A stretch of 64,000 nucleotides of DNA from an uncultured Eggerthellaceae bacterium (GCA_947566075.1 CANOIM010000003.1:62001-126000), one strand, 5' to 3'. Positions 8,908 to 18,804 are shown, counted from the stretch's first letter. Numbers and translations are program-made. The notes: generated from the letters alone by a model not told the origin.

Positions 8908-9579
8908 GTGGCATTCATCTACGCCATGAGTGACATGCATGGAGACCTGGAGTCTTACGAGCGGGCGCTGTCTGTCGTAGACCTGGATGATCCGGAGAAC
9001 CTGCTCATCCTTTGCGGTGATTACATGGCACCTCCAGACGGCGACTTTACGATGATCTATGCCATCATGGAGCTCCAGCGGCAGCATCCTGATCAGGTGA
9101 TCGCGCTCATGGGGAATCATGAGTACCGGTTCGTGGAAGAGCATCGCTTCACGGCCTATGAGGATGATCCTGCATTCGCTTGGATGCGCGAGCTTCTGCT
9201 GTACTACGAGACCGACACGCAGATCTTCGTGCATGCTGGCGTGGATGAAGAGGCTGAGGACCTGTGGAAGTGGGGCACCGAGGACGCCTACTTCTGCGAG
9301 AAGTTTCCGGCGACGACGGGTCCGTTCCTGAAAGACATCATCGCAGGGCACGTGGGCACCTATGTCGTTGCTGGAGATGACAGCTACCATGGCGTTTTCT
9401 GGGACGGCGCCTCTCACTACTATATAGACGGCACTGTGCATCAGTCTCATCAAATTCCCGTGCTCAAGTACGATACGGTAAATAAGTGCTACACCGCTTT
9501 TCGCTACGATGCTGATGGGCGTCCCTACGAGGACGGCCTGGAGGAGATGGGAGTCTTCGGTGACAGCAGCACTTACTAA
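8908..9579 (+). CDS. Metallophosphoesterase / PPP-type phosphatase
   Basis: I chose the GTG at 8908 because AAAAGGAGG (8894-8902) is 5 bases upstream and the phosphoesterase fold starts right after it; an in-frame ATG at 8806 would add an unrelated 34-residue leader. Motifs in order are SDMHGD near residue 7, GDY near 36, GNHE near 70, an FVHAGVD His, and AGHVGT near 145. These are the metal ligands and catalytic His of the calcineurin-like superfamily. The order most resembles bacterial Ser/Thr or diadenosine-tetraphosphate phosphatases. It overlaps the WYL regulator by 20 bases. Confidence 0.82.
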   Translation: MAFIYAMSDMHGDLESYERALSVVDLDDPENLLILCGDYMAPPDGDFTMIYAIMELQRQHPDQVIALMGNHEYRFVEEHRFTAYEDDPAFAWMRELLLYYETDTQIFVHAGVDEEAEDLWKWGTEDAYFCEKFPATTGPFLKDIIAGHVGTYVVAGDDSYHGVFWDGASHYYIDGTVHQSHQIPVLKYDTVNKCYTAFRYDADGRPYEDGLEEMGVFGDSSTY

Positions 9580-10678
9580 GAACTTCCTGCCGCTGTGCAT
9601 TCTTTCGGTGTTGCATGAGCATGCCGAGGTAGGTGCAGAGGTAGACGAAGAGGGCAATCGCTATCTCATGCAGTCTCAGATCTGTGAACTCTTGGCGACT
9701 GATTTCGACATGGAAGCAAACCGTCGAACCGTGGCAAGGAATCTGCAGAATCTCTACTATGCTGGGGAGACGTATCCGAACCTCGGGCTTCGCCTGGCCT
9801 TCATCTCTTCGGATCGGCGTGCCACTGGCGAAGCGGCTGTCCATCAAAAGGAGCTTCTCGTCCACGCCGGCTGGCGGCTCGCAGAGGATTCTGGGTTCGA
9901 AACCAGTGAGATTCGTATGCTGGTGGATGCGGTTCTTGGCTCGCCCATGATCCCACCGAACCAGGTCAATCAGCTCGTTGAACGGTTGGCCGCGCTCTCG
10001 CCCGACCCCATAGCCATCCCGAACGTCATGCGCGAAGGCCACCTTCCCGTGGTGAACAGCCAATTCTTCTTGAACATCGAATTGCTGAACGAAGCCATCC
10101 AACAGCACCGCTACGTGACGTTCATCCTGGGCGCGTTCGACAAGAGCAGGAAGCTCTCCCGAACGCAGCCGGATGGGAGCACGCGCACATACCGCATGGC
10201 GCCGCTTCAGTTGCTCGTTTCAAAGGGACGCTGCTACTTCATGGCGCAAACGGAGCACAGGGAAGAACCCATCAAGTTCCGGGTGGAGCTGATGCTGGAC
10301 GTGCAGATCACGGAAGATGTCGTGCCATCTGAGATCAGCGCGAAGGATATCAACGTGGCCAAGTTCCGCGAACAGCATGCGTACATGATGTCCGGCGAGG
10401 TCAGGCCAGTGAAACTGCGCGTCGGTCGCGATCATCTGCACGCCGTCTACGACCAGTTCGGGCCGAACGTGCATTTCTTCAACGAGCTGGAAGAGACGAT
10501 CGACGTCTCGCTCGAATCCGCCATGTATTCGGTGCTGTTCTGGGCGCTCCAGTATTACCGCTTCGTCGAGGTCTTGGAGCCAGCTGAATGGCGCGAAGAG
10601 CTGGAACGCGCTGGCCGCACCATCACCCAGATGTACGCGAACGCTCCCGGCAGCGTGTCTTTGGCAGAGCGCCAGTAG
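9560..10678 (+). CDS. WYL-domain transcriptional regulator
   Basis: The preferred start is GTG at 9560, inside the end of the phosphatase gene, with GGGAG 6 bases upstream. The product is about 372 residues. The N-terminal part looks like a winged-helix DNA-binding domain (QSQICELLATDFD, then an RRTVARNL recognition-helix pattern near 45). The central and C-terminal parts form a WYL module, with RMAPLQLLVSKGRCYFMA near 215-235 and a WCX-like tail. WYL regulators sense small ligands or nucleic acids and often control stress or defence genes. It lies just upstream of, and may control, the tandem AAA+ gene. Confidence 0.85.
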   Translation: MTAALTKNFLPLCILSVLHEHAEVGAEVDEEGNRYLMQSQICELLATDFDMEANRRTVARNLQNLYYAGETYPNLGLRLAFISSDRRATGEAAVHQKELLVHAGWRLAEDSGFETSEIRMLVDAVLGSPMIPPNQVNQLVERLAALSPDPIAIPNVMREGHLPVVNSQFFLNIELLNEAIQQHRYVTFILGAFDKSRKLSRTQPDGSTRTYRMAPLQLLVSKGRCYFMAQTEHREEPIKFRVELMLDVQITEDVVPSEISAKDINVAKFREQHAYMMSGEVRPVKLRVGRDHLHAVYDQFGPNVHFFNELEETIDVSLESAMYSVLFWALQYYRFVEVLEPAEWREELERAGRTITQMYANAPGSVSLAERQ

Positions 10679-10808
10679 GCCTTCATCCTCAAGGCGCTCC
10701 AGGCCCCTGCGCATCCTTCTGATTCAAGTGACATCTTTGTCCTATGCCACGCGTCATACTGCATGAGCGAACAAGGAAAACGAACGTGAGCGAATCGGGA
10801 GGATAGCC

Positions 10809-13676
10809 ATGCGTTACTTCAAAGCCTTTTACATCGTTTCGAGCGACGGCGAGGTTGACACTCGTTCCCCTCAGGCTATCCATGCGCCCTTCGACGACAA
10901 GGTATTCGCGCTGCCATACCGCCGTTCGGGGTGGGGAGAAGAGCCGCGTGAATCCTTCGCTGTTGCCCTCATCGCGAAGGACGGCGCTATGACCAAGACC
11001 ACGGCGCAGGGTTATCTGACGCGCGCCATGGCTCTTTGGAATCTGGGCAGCTTGGAGCAAACCCGGCTCGAGGAAGCCACGGTGGAAGACTGCTTCATGG
11101 ATTCCTACTCGCGCCAGTTCTGCAACTGCTGTTTCGATGAGGACAACATCCGCCGTCAGTTGAACCTCTCCAGCACGTACTCGTTCATCTCCATGGGCCG
11201 TCATGGCGTGAAGGAGCTTTTGGTGGAGCGGGGGCTGACCCCTGCGAAAGCGAACGAGCTGGCAGAGAGCACGAGGTATGCCAACAACCTCAAGGGGGAG
11301 CTGGAGCGCATTTACGCATCGGGGCAGCGCGCCGCTTCTGCTGCGTCGAATGCCGTGGAAGGGGAGCCCGCGGCGTACGCGCCCATCACGTATCTGGTGG
11401 AGAACAACACGCCATCCGACGTTGAAGAGGCCGTTCGGATCGTGGTCGGCGCCATGATGGAATCCGGGCGCATCGGCTCGGGTCATCTGTTCGTGCTGGA
11501 TGTGGACAGCTACGTGCGCTGGCCCAATCGCGACTCTGACAACAGCTTCCGCACCTACGTGAATCATCAGCTCATCCGCGCCATCGAAGGCAATTCGCTG
11601 GTCGTGCGCTATGGCATGTTCGAAGGCCCCGGAAACTACGATTTGGACGCATACAATCTGCTCACTCGGATCCTTGATCTGGTGGACAGCGCGGCGTGCA
11701 ACACGCAGCTGTTCCTGTCCGTTCCCGAAGGCAAGCCGGATCTGGTGCTGCGCCTTCGCAAGCACTACAACAAGCCCATGGTCATCCTGAGCCCTGATGC
11801 GGGCACGTCCCTGGACGCTGGCACGTTCGAGCATCACCTTGACCGTTTGGAGCGTATGGCTCAGGGATGCAACGTTGAGCCGGATGGCAGCCTGCGCGTG
11901 CTACTGTCGAAGCGCATGCGCGAAAGCCGCGCGAAGGGCCACGCCCCCGAACTGGAAGACGTATTCGATGAATGGCTCACCTATCACCAAGCGCGCGTGG
12001 CGTTCCCGCAGTATGCAGCCGCCATTGATGATGCCATCAACCTGAATGGGTCGGATCTGGAGGCCATCGCGCAGGCGCGCCTGGGCAGTTTGATCGGACT
12101 GGAGCCGGTGAAGGAGCACATCCACAACATCATCCTACGCGTGCAGATGAACCAGCGCCTGATGGAAATCGGACTGCCGCAAAACCCGTTCTCCATGCAC
12201 ATGGCGTTCCTAGGCGCGCCGGGCACGGGCAAAACGGAGGTGGCGCGCCTGTACGCTGAGATCCTCAAAGATGAAGGCGTGCTGAGCGAAGGTCGGCTCA
12301 TCACGGTGTCCGGGGGCAGTGGCTTCAAAGTGGATGAGGCGTTCGGCATGGCGAAGGGTTCGGTGCTGTTCATCGACGAAGCCTACGGCATGTGCAAGTT
12401 CCCCGGCATGATCACCGAACTCATCGCTCAGATGGAGAACAATCGCGCGGACACGGTAGTCATCCTGGCGGGCTATGAGGGCCACATGGAGGCGCTTTTG
12501 AGCTGCAATCCAGGCTTCCGTTCGCGCATCGGCTTCACCATCAAGTTCCCGGATTACTCCCGCGAAGAGCTGCGGCGGATCTTCGCGTTCATGTGCGAGA
12601 AGCAGCAGATAACCATGGGGGAAGGGGTGGCGTCGGCAGTGCGCGACATCATCGAGCGCGGCGGACGCCCCAACGATCAGGGCAACGCGCGATTCGTGCG
12701 CAAGCTGTTCGAGGACACCGTCGGCGCTCAACAGGTCCGTCTGGCGAAGCAGCTGAAGGAGGACCCGGAGGAATCCTTCAGCAAAGAGGAGCTCAGCACG
12801 TTCACGGTGGAAGATGTGGAGGCCGCCGTGGCTGATCTGGGATTGAAGAAGGGCGCGAAGTCGGGGCGCGAGGAGTTGGAAGCGCTCATCGGTCTGGAAG
12901 AGGTGAAGAAGCTCGTGAGCGCCCGCATGGATCTGGCGAAGATGCAGAAGGTCAAGCGCGATGCTGGGATGGAGGTCGGCTTCATTCCCATGCATATGGC
13001 ATTCAATGGCAATCCGGGAACCGGGAAAACGGAGGTAGCGCGTCTGATCGGCCGCATCCTGCGCGAAGAGGGCGTCCTGTCCGTAGGGGATTTCTTCGAG
13101 TGCGGGAAGCAGGACCTCGTGTCCGCGGCACCTGGTGAATCCGCGAAGCAGATCGCCGGGTTGTTCCAAGCGGCACGCGGGTCGGTCATCTTCATCGACG
13201 AGGCGTACACGCTGCTCGACCCCGGCGGTTCCGAAGCTGTGACCGCGCTCATCGACCAGATGGAGAAGCTGCGGGATGAAGTGGTGGTGATCTTCGCCGG
13301 GTACACGGACGAGATCAACGAACTGTTGGATGCGAACCCTGGCTTCGCATCCCGTGTGCGAACGCAGGTGAAGTTCCCGGACTACACCGCTGATGAGTTG
13401 GTGGAGATCCTGCACTTCATGGCTGATGCCCAAGGGTATTCGCTGACCCGCGGCGTGGGCAGGAAGGCGCGCGGCGTGGTTGAAGCGGCCATGGGCGAGA
13501 AGCGCTTCGGCAACGCGCGCTTCATGCGCAACCTGCTGGAAGAAGCGCTCCTTCAACAGAGCGTGCGCTTGGCGAACGCCGAGACCTATGCTCCCAAGGA
13601 CTTGAAGAAGCTTTTGGCAGAGGATTTCGCCTGGGAAGTTCCCGTGGCAGGACCCAGCGTCGGATTTGCGGCGTAG
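10809..13676 (+). CDS. Tandem CbxX/SpoVK-type AAA+ ATPase
   Basis: This 955-residue cytoplasmic protein has two AAA+ modules of the CbbX/CfxQ/SpoVK class. The first Walker A is GAPGTGKTE near residue 470 with Walker B VLFIDEAYG near 520. The second is GNPGTGKTE near 737 with VIFIDEAYT near 797. Each is followed by an arginine-containing GF(R/A)SR(I/V) segment. The first 400 residues lack a P-loop and may be a degenerate or adaptor region. The architecture recalls EccA-like and SpoVK ATPases that remodel protein partners; the partner is unknown. GGGAGGATAGCC precedes the ATG. Confidence 0.85.
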   Translation: MRYFKAFYIVSSDGEVDTRSPQAIHAPFDDKVFALPYRRSGWGEEPRESFAVALIAKDGAMTKTTAQGYLTRAMALWNLGSLEQTRLEEATVEDCFMDSYSRQFCNCCFDEDNIRRQLNLSSTYSFISMGRHGVKELLVERGLTPAKANELAESTRYANNLKGELERIYASGQRAASAASNAVEGEPAAYAPITYLVENNTPSDVEEAVRIVVGAMMESGRIGSGHLFVLDVDSYVRWPNRDSDNSFRTYVNHQLIRAIEGNSLVVRYGMFEGPGNYDLDAYNLLTRILDLVDSAACNTQLFLSVPEGKPDLVLRLRKHYNKPMVILSPDAGTSLDAGTFEHHLDRLERMAQGCNVEPDGSLRVLLSKRMRESRAKGHAPELEDVFDEWLTYHQARVAFPQYAAAIDDAINLNGSDLEAIAQARLGSLIGLEPVKEHIHNIILRVQMNQRLMEIGLPQNPFSMHMAFLGAPGTGKTEVARLYAEILKDEGVLSEGRLITVSGGSGFKVDEAFGMAKGSVLFIDEAYGMCKFPGMITELIAQMENNRADTVVILAGYEGHMEALLSCNPGFRSRIGFTIKFPDYSREELRRIFAFMCEKQQITMGEGVASAVRDIIERGGRPNDQGNARFVRKLFEDTVGAQQVRLAKQLKEDPEESFSKEELSTFTVEDVEAAVADLGLKKGAKSGREELEALIGLEEVKKLVSARMDLAKMQKVKRDAGMEVGFIPMHMAFNGNPGTGKTEVARLIGRILREEGVLSVGDFFECGKQDLVSAAPGESAKQIAGLFQAARGSVIFIDEAYTLLDPGGSEAVTALIDQMEKLRDEVVVIFAGYTDEINELLDANPGFASRVRTQVKFPDYTADELVEILHFMADAQGYSLTRGVGRKARGVVEAAMGEKRFGNARFMRNLLEEALLQQSVRLANAETYAPKDLKKLLAEDFAWEVPVAGPSVGFAA

Positions 13677-13719
13677 GGTACTGCTGTCGCTCCTGCCTCC
13701 TTGCTAGTGGCCTTTGATC

Positions 13720-13919
13720 GTGGCGGCGGATGATGAGAAGGGGACAGGTGTCTTTCTATCATCCGGCCGGGCCGAGACCCCGCGGAAGGAGATCAGCACG
13801 CGGTTGGCGGCGGCCTTCAAGATGTCCGACGCATCGCAGACCACGGATTGGAGCGACAGATCTGAAGAAGACCAGCGCTGTACGATGTGGTGACCCAGAC
13901 CATCGAATCAGCCGAATAG
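13720..13919 (+). pseudogene. Possible short gene remnant in the 13677-14010 gap
   Basis: The gap of about 330 bases between the AAA+ and zinc-ribbon genes contains a protein-like frame from GTG 13720 (ETPRKEISTRLAAAFKMSD and following) that reads to about 13873. The sense-like continuation (ALYDVVTQTIESAE, stop at 13917-13919) is then in another frame. This looks like a short gene or gene end broken by a one- or two-base shift. There is no recognisable family and no clear ribosome-binding site. The rest of the gap shows nothing else. Confidence 0.3.
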
Positions 13920-14010
13920 GGCTGCAACGGGGCATTCGCTCTGAGTCCTGTTGGCTGATATCATCTTTGAGAATCTGTGAAAGACAGAATACGGTGAAAG
14001 GATGTTTGGA

Positions 14011-15037
14011 ATGAAATGCCCTCATTGCGGTCAGAACAATGATGACGGCATCACTTTGTGCGCTGGTTGCGGATCTGAGCTGACGGTCGTCGAGGAAGGT
14101 TCGCTGGAGACTTCCGCTGTTGCAGTTAGCTATCTGGAGGTCTATGGAGTGGACTCTTCGTTAGAGTCCATCGAAGAGGCTGCGGCCATCAATGAAGCGG
14201 CGCGAAAAGCCGCCGATGAGACCCAAGGACAAGCTGCGCTCACCAACGAAAAGGCAACACAGGTGGGCAAGAAAACAGGCTTTCCCAAAGACAAGAAGGG
14301 CGAAGGGTTCGGAATCGCCGCTCCGGGCGTTCATTATCTTCGCATGTGGAATGAGAATCCCAAGAAGTTCGAGCGGCGCAATGTAGTGCTCCGCGTGCTG
14401 GTCAAAGGGATAGTGCCGTTCATCTTGGGAATCTTGGCTGCCACCCATTGGCACCCTGCTGAGTATTTCTCCCTCAATGCCACATATGTGTTCACATTCC
14501 CCTTCCTCATGACGATCATCCTTAACACACTGCTGTTCTATCTGCTGATCTATCTGCTGATCCGCTTCTTCCAGTGGCGGCTGACCAAGAATTTTGGCTA
14601 TGCCCGCAAAAAAACGCTACACCAACATGCTCAACCCGCTCATAACCTTGGCGCGGAAGAAAATCTACGACAGCGGAGACCAGAAGCTCATCAACACCTA
14701 CCTTGCGTATCAAGAGTACTGCTCGAACAAGAGGGATGAGGCGGCTTCGGTTACCCAGGAGCGGAAGAAAGCGGCCAAAAGGACCATGTTGGATTACCAG
14801 GTGGAAATGCAGGCGCGTGAGAAACGGAGTCTTGAGAACCAGCTTGCGAATACGAGGGATGCCATAGAGAGCACCGAAGAGAGCTACCGAGGGTACTATA
14901 AGCACAAAGGCGGCTTCACGGAAGATCTCTATCGGAACCCTGATGGATTCTTCGAGAAGGGCCGTTACGATGATCTCAGAAAGCAAGAGGAAAAGCTCAA
15001 GCAGGAATACGAAGAGAAATACGGCTCCGAAGGGTGA
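14011..15037 (+). pseudogene. Zinc-ribbon membrane protein, frameshifted at an A7 tract
   Basis: The ATG at 14011 follows GAAAGG with good spacing. The first frame encodes a zinc ribbon (CPHCGQNN, then CAGCGSE), a charged linker and two membrane segments near residues 130-180, up to FGYARKK at about 14613. It then degenerates into a His/Arg-rich tail ending at 14739. The +1 frame, beginning right at the same A7 tract (14608-14614), continues convincingly (KKRYTNMLNPLITLARKK), then a charged coiled-coil tail to 15037. Reading six As instead of seven would join them into one protein of about 342 residues. It may be a true mutation, phase variation, slippage or a sequencing error. Confidence 0.7.
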
Positions 15038-15067
15038 TGGGTTGGGCAGTAGACAGCCCGTTGACCG

Positions 15068-15991
15068 TCAGGCCAGCACGTGTTCCAGCAGGTAGCCTTC
15101 GCGCACGCTGTATTTGCAAAGGGTGAGCGTCTCGGCAGCCCCCGCGCGCATCATCTCGCGGAGCAGGATGCAGCCGGGCACCAGGGAATGCACTCGGTCG
15201 GGGGCGGCTTTCACGGCCAAGTGGGCGAAGGTGGATGGGTCTTGGGCTAGCAAGTCAAGCATCTCATCAACACTGTCCGGCGTGATCTGCTTCAGCGCCT
15301 TGTCAGATTGCCTCATGCGTCCCAGCATCTTCGCTACGGCCCGCACGCTGCCACCAATGCCGTACATGGCGGCTTCCTTGGTGGTTTGGATGCACTTGTA
15401 CGGGGATATCTGATCCAGGAACGCCGCGCGGATATGTTCGCATTCTTGAGGGGTGGGTAGCACCAGGGAAACGAAGTCAGCATAGGAGGAAACGCAGCCT
15501 TGGGGCACGCTCACGTTCATGAGGTCACGGCCTTTTTCGATATGGGTGAATTCCGTGGAGCCGCCGCCTATGTCAACGAGGATGCCCTGGTCCATCTTCT
15601 GGCCGATGGAAGCGCCCACGAAGCCCAGGTGCGCCTCCTCTTCGCCGGAGATGAGGTCTATGGCCAGACTAGTTGCCTCTTCGATGGCCTTCAGAGCTTG
15701 GGGGCTGTTGGTGCAGTTGCGCAGCACGGCAGTGGCGAAGACGCGCACGTCCTTGCAGTCTATGTTCTTGGCGCTCTTGAGGTGGTCTTTGAGCACGTCC
15801 ACAGCCCGTTCGATGCCTGCGTCCGTGAAAGCGCCCTCTATCACGTAGGAGGAGAGGCTGGCCACTGCTTTCTCGTTCAAGACCTCTCGGAATTCGCGGG
15901 GCTTCAACTGCTTGCCCACGTTCTTCTCAACGTCGAACACCACCAGCCGGACGGTGTTCGATCCCAGATCTATGATGCCGATGCGTTGCAA
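15068..15991 (-). CDS. Ppx/GppA-family phosphatase
   Basis: The start is set at TTG 15991, because AAAGGAGG lies just upstream on the minus strand and the family N-terminus (RIGIIDLGSNTVRLVVFD) begins immediately after it. The 307-residue product has the actin-like ATPase fold features of exopolyphosphatase/guanosine-pentaphosphate phosphohydrolases: the phosphate loop DLGSNT, the ISGEEEAHLGF segment and VDIGGGSTEF near 140. It is about the length of single-module Ppx2/GppA proteins. It probably hydrolyses polyphosphate or pppGpp; the two cannot be separated by sight. It is divergent from clpC, and the shared 170-base region carries the CIRCE element. Confidence 0.88.
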   Translation of the reverse strand: MQRIGIIDLGSNTVRLVVFDVEKNVGKQLKPREFREVLNEKAVASLSSYVIEGAFTDAGIERAVDVLKDHLKSAKNIDCKDVRVFATAVLRNCTNSPQALKAIEEATSLAIDLISGEEEAHLGFVGASIGQKMDQGILVDIGGGSTEFTHIEKGRDLMNVSVPQGCVSSYADFVSLVLPTPQECEHIRAAFLDQISPYKCIQTTKEAAMYGIGGSVRAVAKMLGRMRQSDKALKQITPDSVDEMLDLLAQDPSTFAHLAVKAAPDRVHSLVPGCILLREMMRAGAAETLTLCKYSVREGYLLEHVLA

Positions 15992-16090
15992 GCTGTCCTC
16001 CTTTTCGAATAAGGATACCGTCTTGGAGAAGAGGAAGCGGCCGCGCTTGCTTAACTGTGTGCGTCCTGTGATTCTCTTCGAACAGATGTT

Positions 16091-16117
16091 TTGGCACTCC
16101 AACCCCAAGAGTGCTAA
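16091..16117 (+). promoter_or_regulatory. CIRCE operator (HrcA site) overlapping the clpC promoter
   Basis: TTGGCACTC and GAGTGCTAA are separated by 9 bases, matching the CIRCE consensus (TTAGCACTC-N9-GAGTGCTAA) with one mismatch. The left arm supplies a -35 TTGGCA (16091-16096), and TAACAT (16115-16120) is a possible -10 at 18-base spacing. HrcA bound here would block clpC transcription until heat or misfolding stress. Confidence 0.88.
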
Positions 16118-16163
16118 CATAGGCACCAAAATCGACGAGCACATCAGAATCGAGGAAACCCCT

Positions 16164-18746
16164 ATGTCTTTCGAGAAATTCACGGACAAAGCGCGGAAGG
16201 TGCTCGTCTTGGCCCAAGACGAAGCCCGCGCGCTCCATCAGCCCTACGTGGGCACCGAACACATCCTGCTGGGCCTCATCTCTGAGAACGAGGGCCTAGC
16301 CGCCCAGGCGCTGGCGCGGCTGAACGTCACCCATGATGAGGTGGCCCAGAATATCCGCCAGATCGCCACCATTGATGAAGACGCTGATGTCTCCGGCCAC
16401 TTGGCCTTCACTCCTCGGGTGAAGCGCGTGCTTGAGAATTCCCTGCGTGAGGCCATGCAGATGGGTCAGTCCTACATCTCCACAGAGCACCTGCTGCTGG
16501 GCATCGCCCGCGAAGGAGACGGCACGGCGGTGGACGTGCTCAAGCGCATGGGCGTCTCGCCCGATGACATCCGCTCAACCATGAATGACATCGTGGGCCA
16601 AACGCCGGTCATGGCCGGGCGCGCCGGGTTCGATCCAACGGGCCAGCGCGGCGACAGCATGCTGAAGGAGTTCGGCACTGATCTCACCCAGAAGGCGAAG
16701 GACGGGGAGCTTGACCCGGTCATCGGCCGTGCGGCTGAGATCGAACGGGTCATGCAGATCCTCTCTCGCCGCCAGAAGAACAACCCGCTCATCTTGGGTG
16801 AGCCGGGCGTGGGCAAGACGGCCATCGCTGAGGGGTTGGCCCAGCTCATCGTGGCGAACAAGGTGCCGGATCTTCTGCGCCATAAGCGCTTGATCACGTT
16901 GGATGTGTCTGCCCTGGTGGCAGGCTCCAAGTACCGGGGTGAATTCGAAGAGCGCATGAAGAAGGTCATCAAAGAGGTCATGGACTCAGGGGATGTCCTG
17001 CTGTTCATCGATGAGATCCACACCATCATCGGCGCTGGCTCCGCCGAAGGCTCCATTGATGCCGCGGCCATCCTGAAGCCGCCGCTCTCCCGGGGTGAGA
17101 TCCAGATCATCGGCGCCACCACCTTGGAAGAATATCGCAAGCACCTGGAGAAGGATTCTGCCCTGGAGCGGCGCTTCCAGCCCCTCACCATCAACGAACC
17201 CAACGAAGAGCAGGCCGTTCGCATCATGGAGGGCCTGCGGGACAAGTACGAGGCCCATCATCAGGTGCACTTCACCGAAGAGGCCATCCAGGCGGCGGTA
17301 GAGCTCTCCAACCGCTACATCCAAGACCGCTATCTGCCTGACAAGGCCATCGACGTGCTGGATGAGGCCGGTGCTCGCATGCGCATCCGCAACATGACGT
17401 TGCCGCCGGAGCTGCGGGAGCTGGATGATCAGCTGCGTCATATCCGCCAAGAAAAGGACAAGGCCATCGGAGACCAAGATTTCGAGCGGGCCGCCACCCT
17501 GCGAGATGAAGAGGCAGAGGTCAAGGCGAAGCGCGAAGAGGCAGAGAAGCAATGGGAGGAAGATACCTCTCGCTCTGTTCAGAACGTCACCCTGGAAGAC
17601 ATCGCCGATGTGGTCTCCATGAGCACGGGCGTGCCCGTCTCCAACCTGACGGAGGCGGAAACGGAGAAGCTCCTGCGCATGGAAGGCGTCCTCCATGAGC
17701 GCGTCATCGGCCAGGAGGAAGCGGTCACCGCCCTTTCCAAGGCCATCCGTCGTTCCCGCGCAGGCCTCAAAGACCCGAAGCGCCCGGCAGGTTCGTTCAT
17801 CTTCCTGGGGCCTTCGGGCGTGGGCAAGACAGAGCTTTCGAAAGCTCTGGCAGAGTTCCTCTTCAATTCCGAAGAGGCGCTGCTCTCCTTCGATATGTCT
17901 GAGTACATGGAGAAGCACACCGTTTCCCGGCTGGTGGGTTCGCCTCCGGGCTACGTGGGGTTCGACGAGGGCGGTCAGCTCACCAAGGCCGTGCGCCAGC
18001 GTCCCTATTCCGTGGTGCTGTTCGATGAGATAGAGAAGGCCCATCCAGACGTCTTCAACATTCTCCTCCAGATCCTGGAAGAGGGCCGCTTGACAGACGC
18101 CCAAGGCCGCACGGTCGATTTCCGCAACACCATCATCATCATGACGTCCAACGTGGGCGCGCGGGATATCGCCCAGTCCACCTCCCTCGGGTTCTCGCCG
18201 GACGGCCAAGCGGGCCTGTCAGACGATGAGATCAAGAGCCGCGTCATGTCTGAGATGAAGAAGCTGTTCCGGCCAGAGTTCCTGAACCGCCTGGATGAGA
18301 TCATCGTGTTCAAGAGCCTGACCGAAGAGCAGATCGCCCAGATCGTGGAGCTCATGGTGGCAGACCTGCGTGACCGCATGATCTCTCAGAATATGACCAT
18401 CAACCTGACCCCGGCGGCGGTGAGCTTCATCGCGAAGGAGGGGACAGATACCACCTATGGCGCCCGTCCGCTGCGCCGGGCCATCCAGCGCCTGCTGGAA
18501 GACCCTATCTCCGAGGAGATCCTGGAAGGCCGTTGGACCAGCGGGTCGGTCATAGATGTTGACGTCAAGGGCGAAGGGGACAAGGCGAAGCTCACGTTCC
18601 GGAAGGGCAGAGGCTCCATCCCGGCGCCGCGCAAGCGGGATTCCATCGCTCGCGAAGCGGAGCTCTTGCTGACAGATTTCGACCTGGGGAACGCGGGCGT
18701 ATCCTCGCCACGCACTCCGGCTGGTTCTTTGGAGGGCAACGCTTAG
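16164..18746 (+). CDS. clpC: ATP-dependent Clp protease ATP-binding subunit ClpC
   Basis: The ATG at 16164 begins the family N-terminus (MSFEKFTDKARKVLVLAQDEA), giving about 860 residues, the usual ClpC length. In order: paired Clp_N repeats (about 1-145), AAA-1 with GEPGVGKT near 210, a UVR-type M-domain (DQDFERAATLRDEEA near 435), AAA-2 with GPSGVGKT near 550, a GYVG pore loop near 595, and the C-terminal D2-small domain. ClpC unfolds substrates for ClpP and is a stress-response chaperone. The CIRCE operator upstream indicates HrcA control. A C-terminal tail of about 50 residues follows the core. Confidence 0.96.
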   Translation: MSFEKFTDKARKVLVLAQDEARALHQPYVGTEHILLGLISENEGLAAQALARLNVTHDEVAQNIRQIATIDEDADVSGHLAFTPRVKRVLENSLREAMQMGQSYISTEHLLLGIAREGDGTAVDVLKRMGVSPDDIRSTMNDIVGQTPVMAGRAGFDPTGQRGDSMLKEFGTDLTQKAKDGELDPVIGRAAEIERVMQILSRRQKNNPLILGEPGVGKTAIAEGLAQLIVANKVPDLLRHKRLITLDVSALVAGSKYRGEFEERMKKVIKEVMDSGDVLLFIDEIHTIIGAGSAEGSIDAAAILKPPLSRGEIQIIGATTLEEYRKHLEKDSALERRFQPLTINEPNEEQAVRIMEGLRDKYEAHHQVHFTEEAIQAAVELSNRYIQDRYLPDKAIDVLDEAGARMRIRNMTLPPELRELDDQLRHIRQEKDKAIGDQDFERAATLRDEEAEVKAKREEAEKQWEEDTSRSVQNVTLEDIADVVSMSTGVPVSNLTEAETEKLLRMEGVLHERVIGQEEAVTALSKAIRRSRAGLKDPKRPAGSFIFLGPSGVGKTELSKALAEFLFNSEEALLSFDMSEYMEKHTVSRLVGSPPGYVGFDEGGQLTKAVRQRPYSVVLFDEIEKAHPDVFNILLQILEEGRLTDAQGRTVDFRNTIIIMTSNVGARDIAQSTSLGFSPDGQAGLSDDEIKSRVMSEMKKLFRPEFLNRLDEIIVFKSLTEEQIAQIVELMVADLRDRMISQNMTINLTPAAVSFIAKEGTDTTYGARPLRRAIQRLLEDPISEEILEGRWTSGSVIDVDVKGEGDKAKLTFRKGRGSIPAPRKRDSIAREAELLLTDFDLGNAGVSSPRTPAGSLEGNA

Positions 18747-18768
18747 GCTCAAGCGAAGAGCGCATCCT

Positions 18769-18804
18769 GTGGCCCGGGGCTGAACCTATTCGGCCTCGGG
18801 CCAC
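18769..18804 (+). terminator. Hairpin after clpC, probable terminator
   Basis: GTGGCCCG and CGGGCCAC form perfect outer arms, with further GU-containing pairing inside, just after the clpC stop and before ispD. Only a short T run (TTT) follows, so it may be a weak terminator. Confidence 0.5.

Noticed and set aside
12210..13556. Long minus-strand open frame of 448 codons
   Set aside because: It lies wholly antisense to the AAA+ gene, whose motifs are clear; the long frame reflects GC-rich codon bias.
15500..16012. Plus-strand open frame opposite the Ppx/GppA gene
   Set aside because: It is a shadow frame; the minus strand carries the family motifs.
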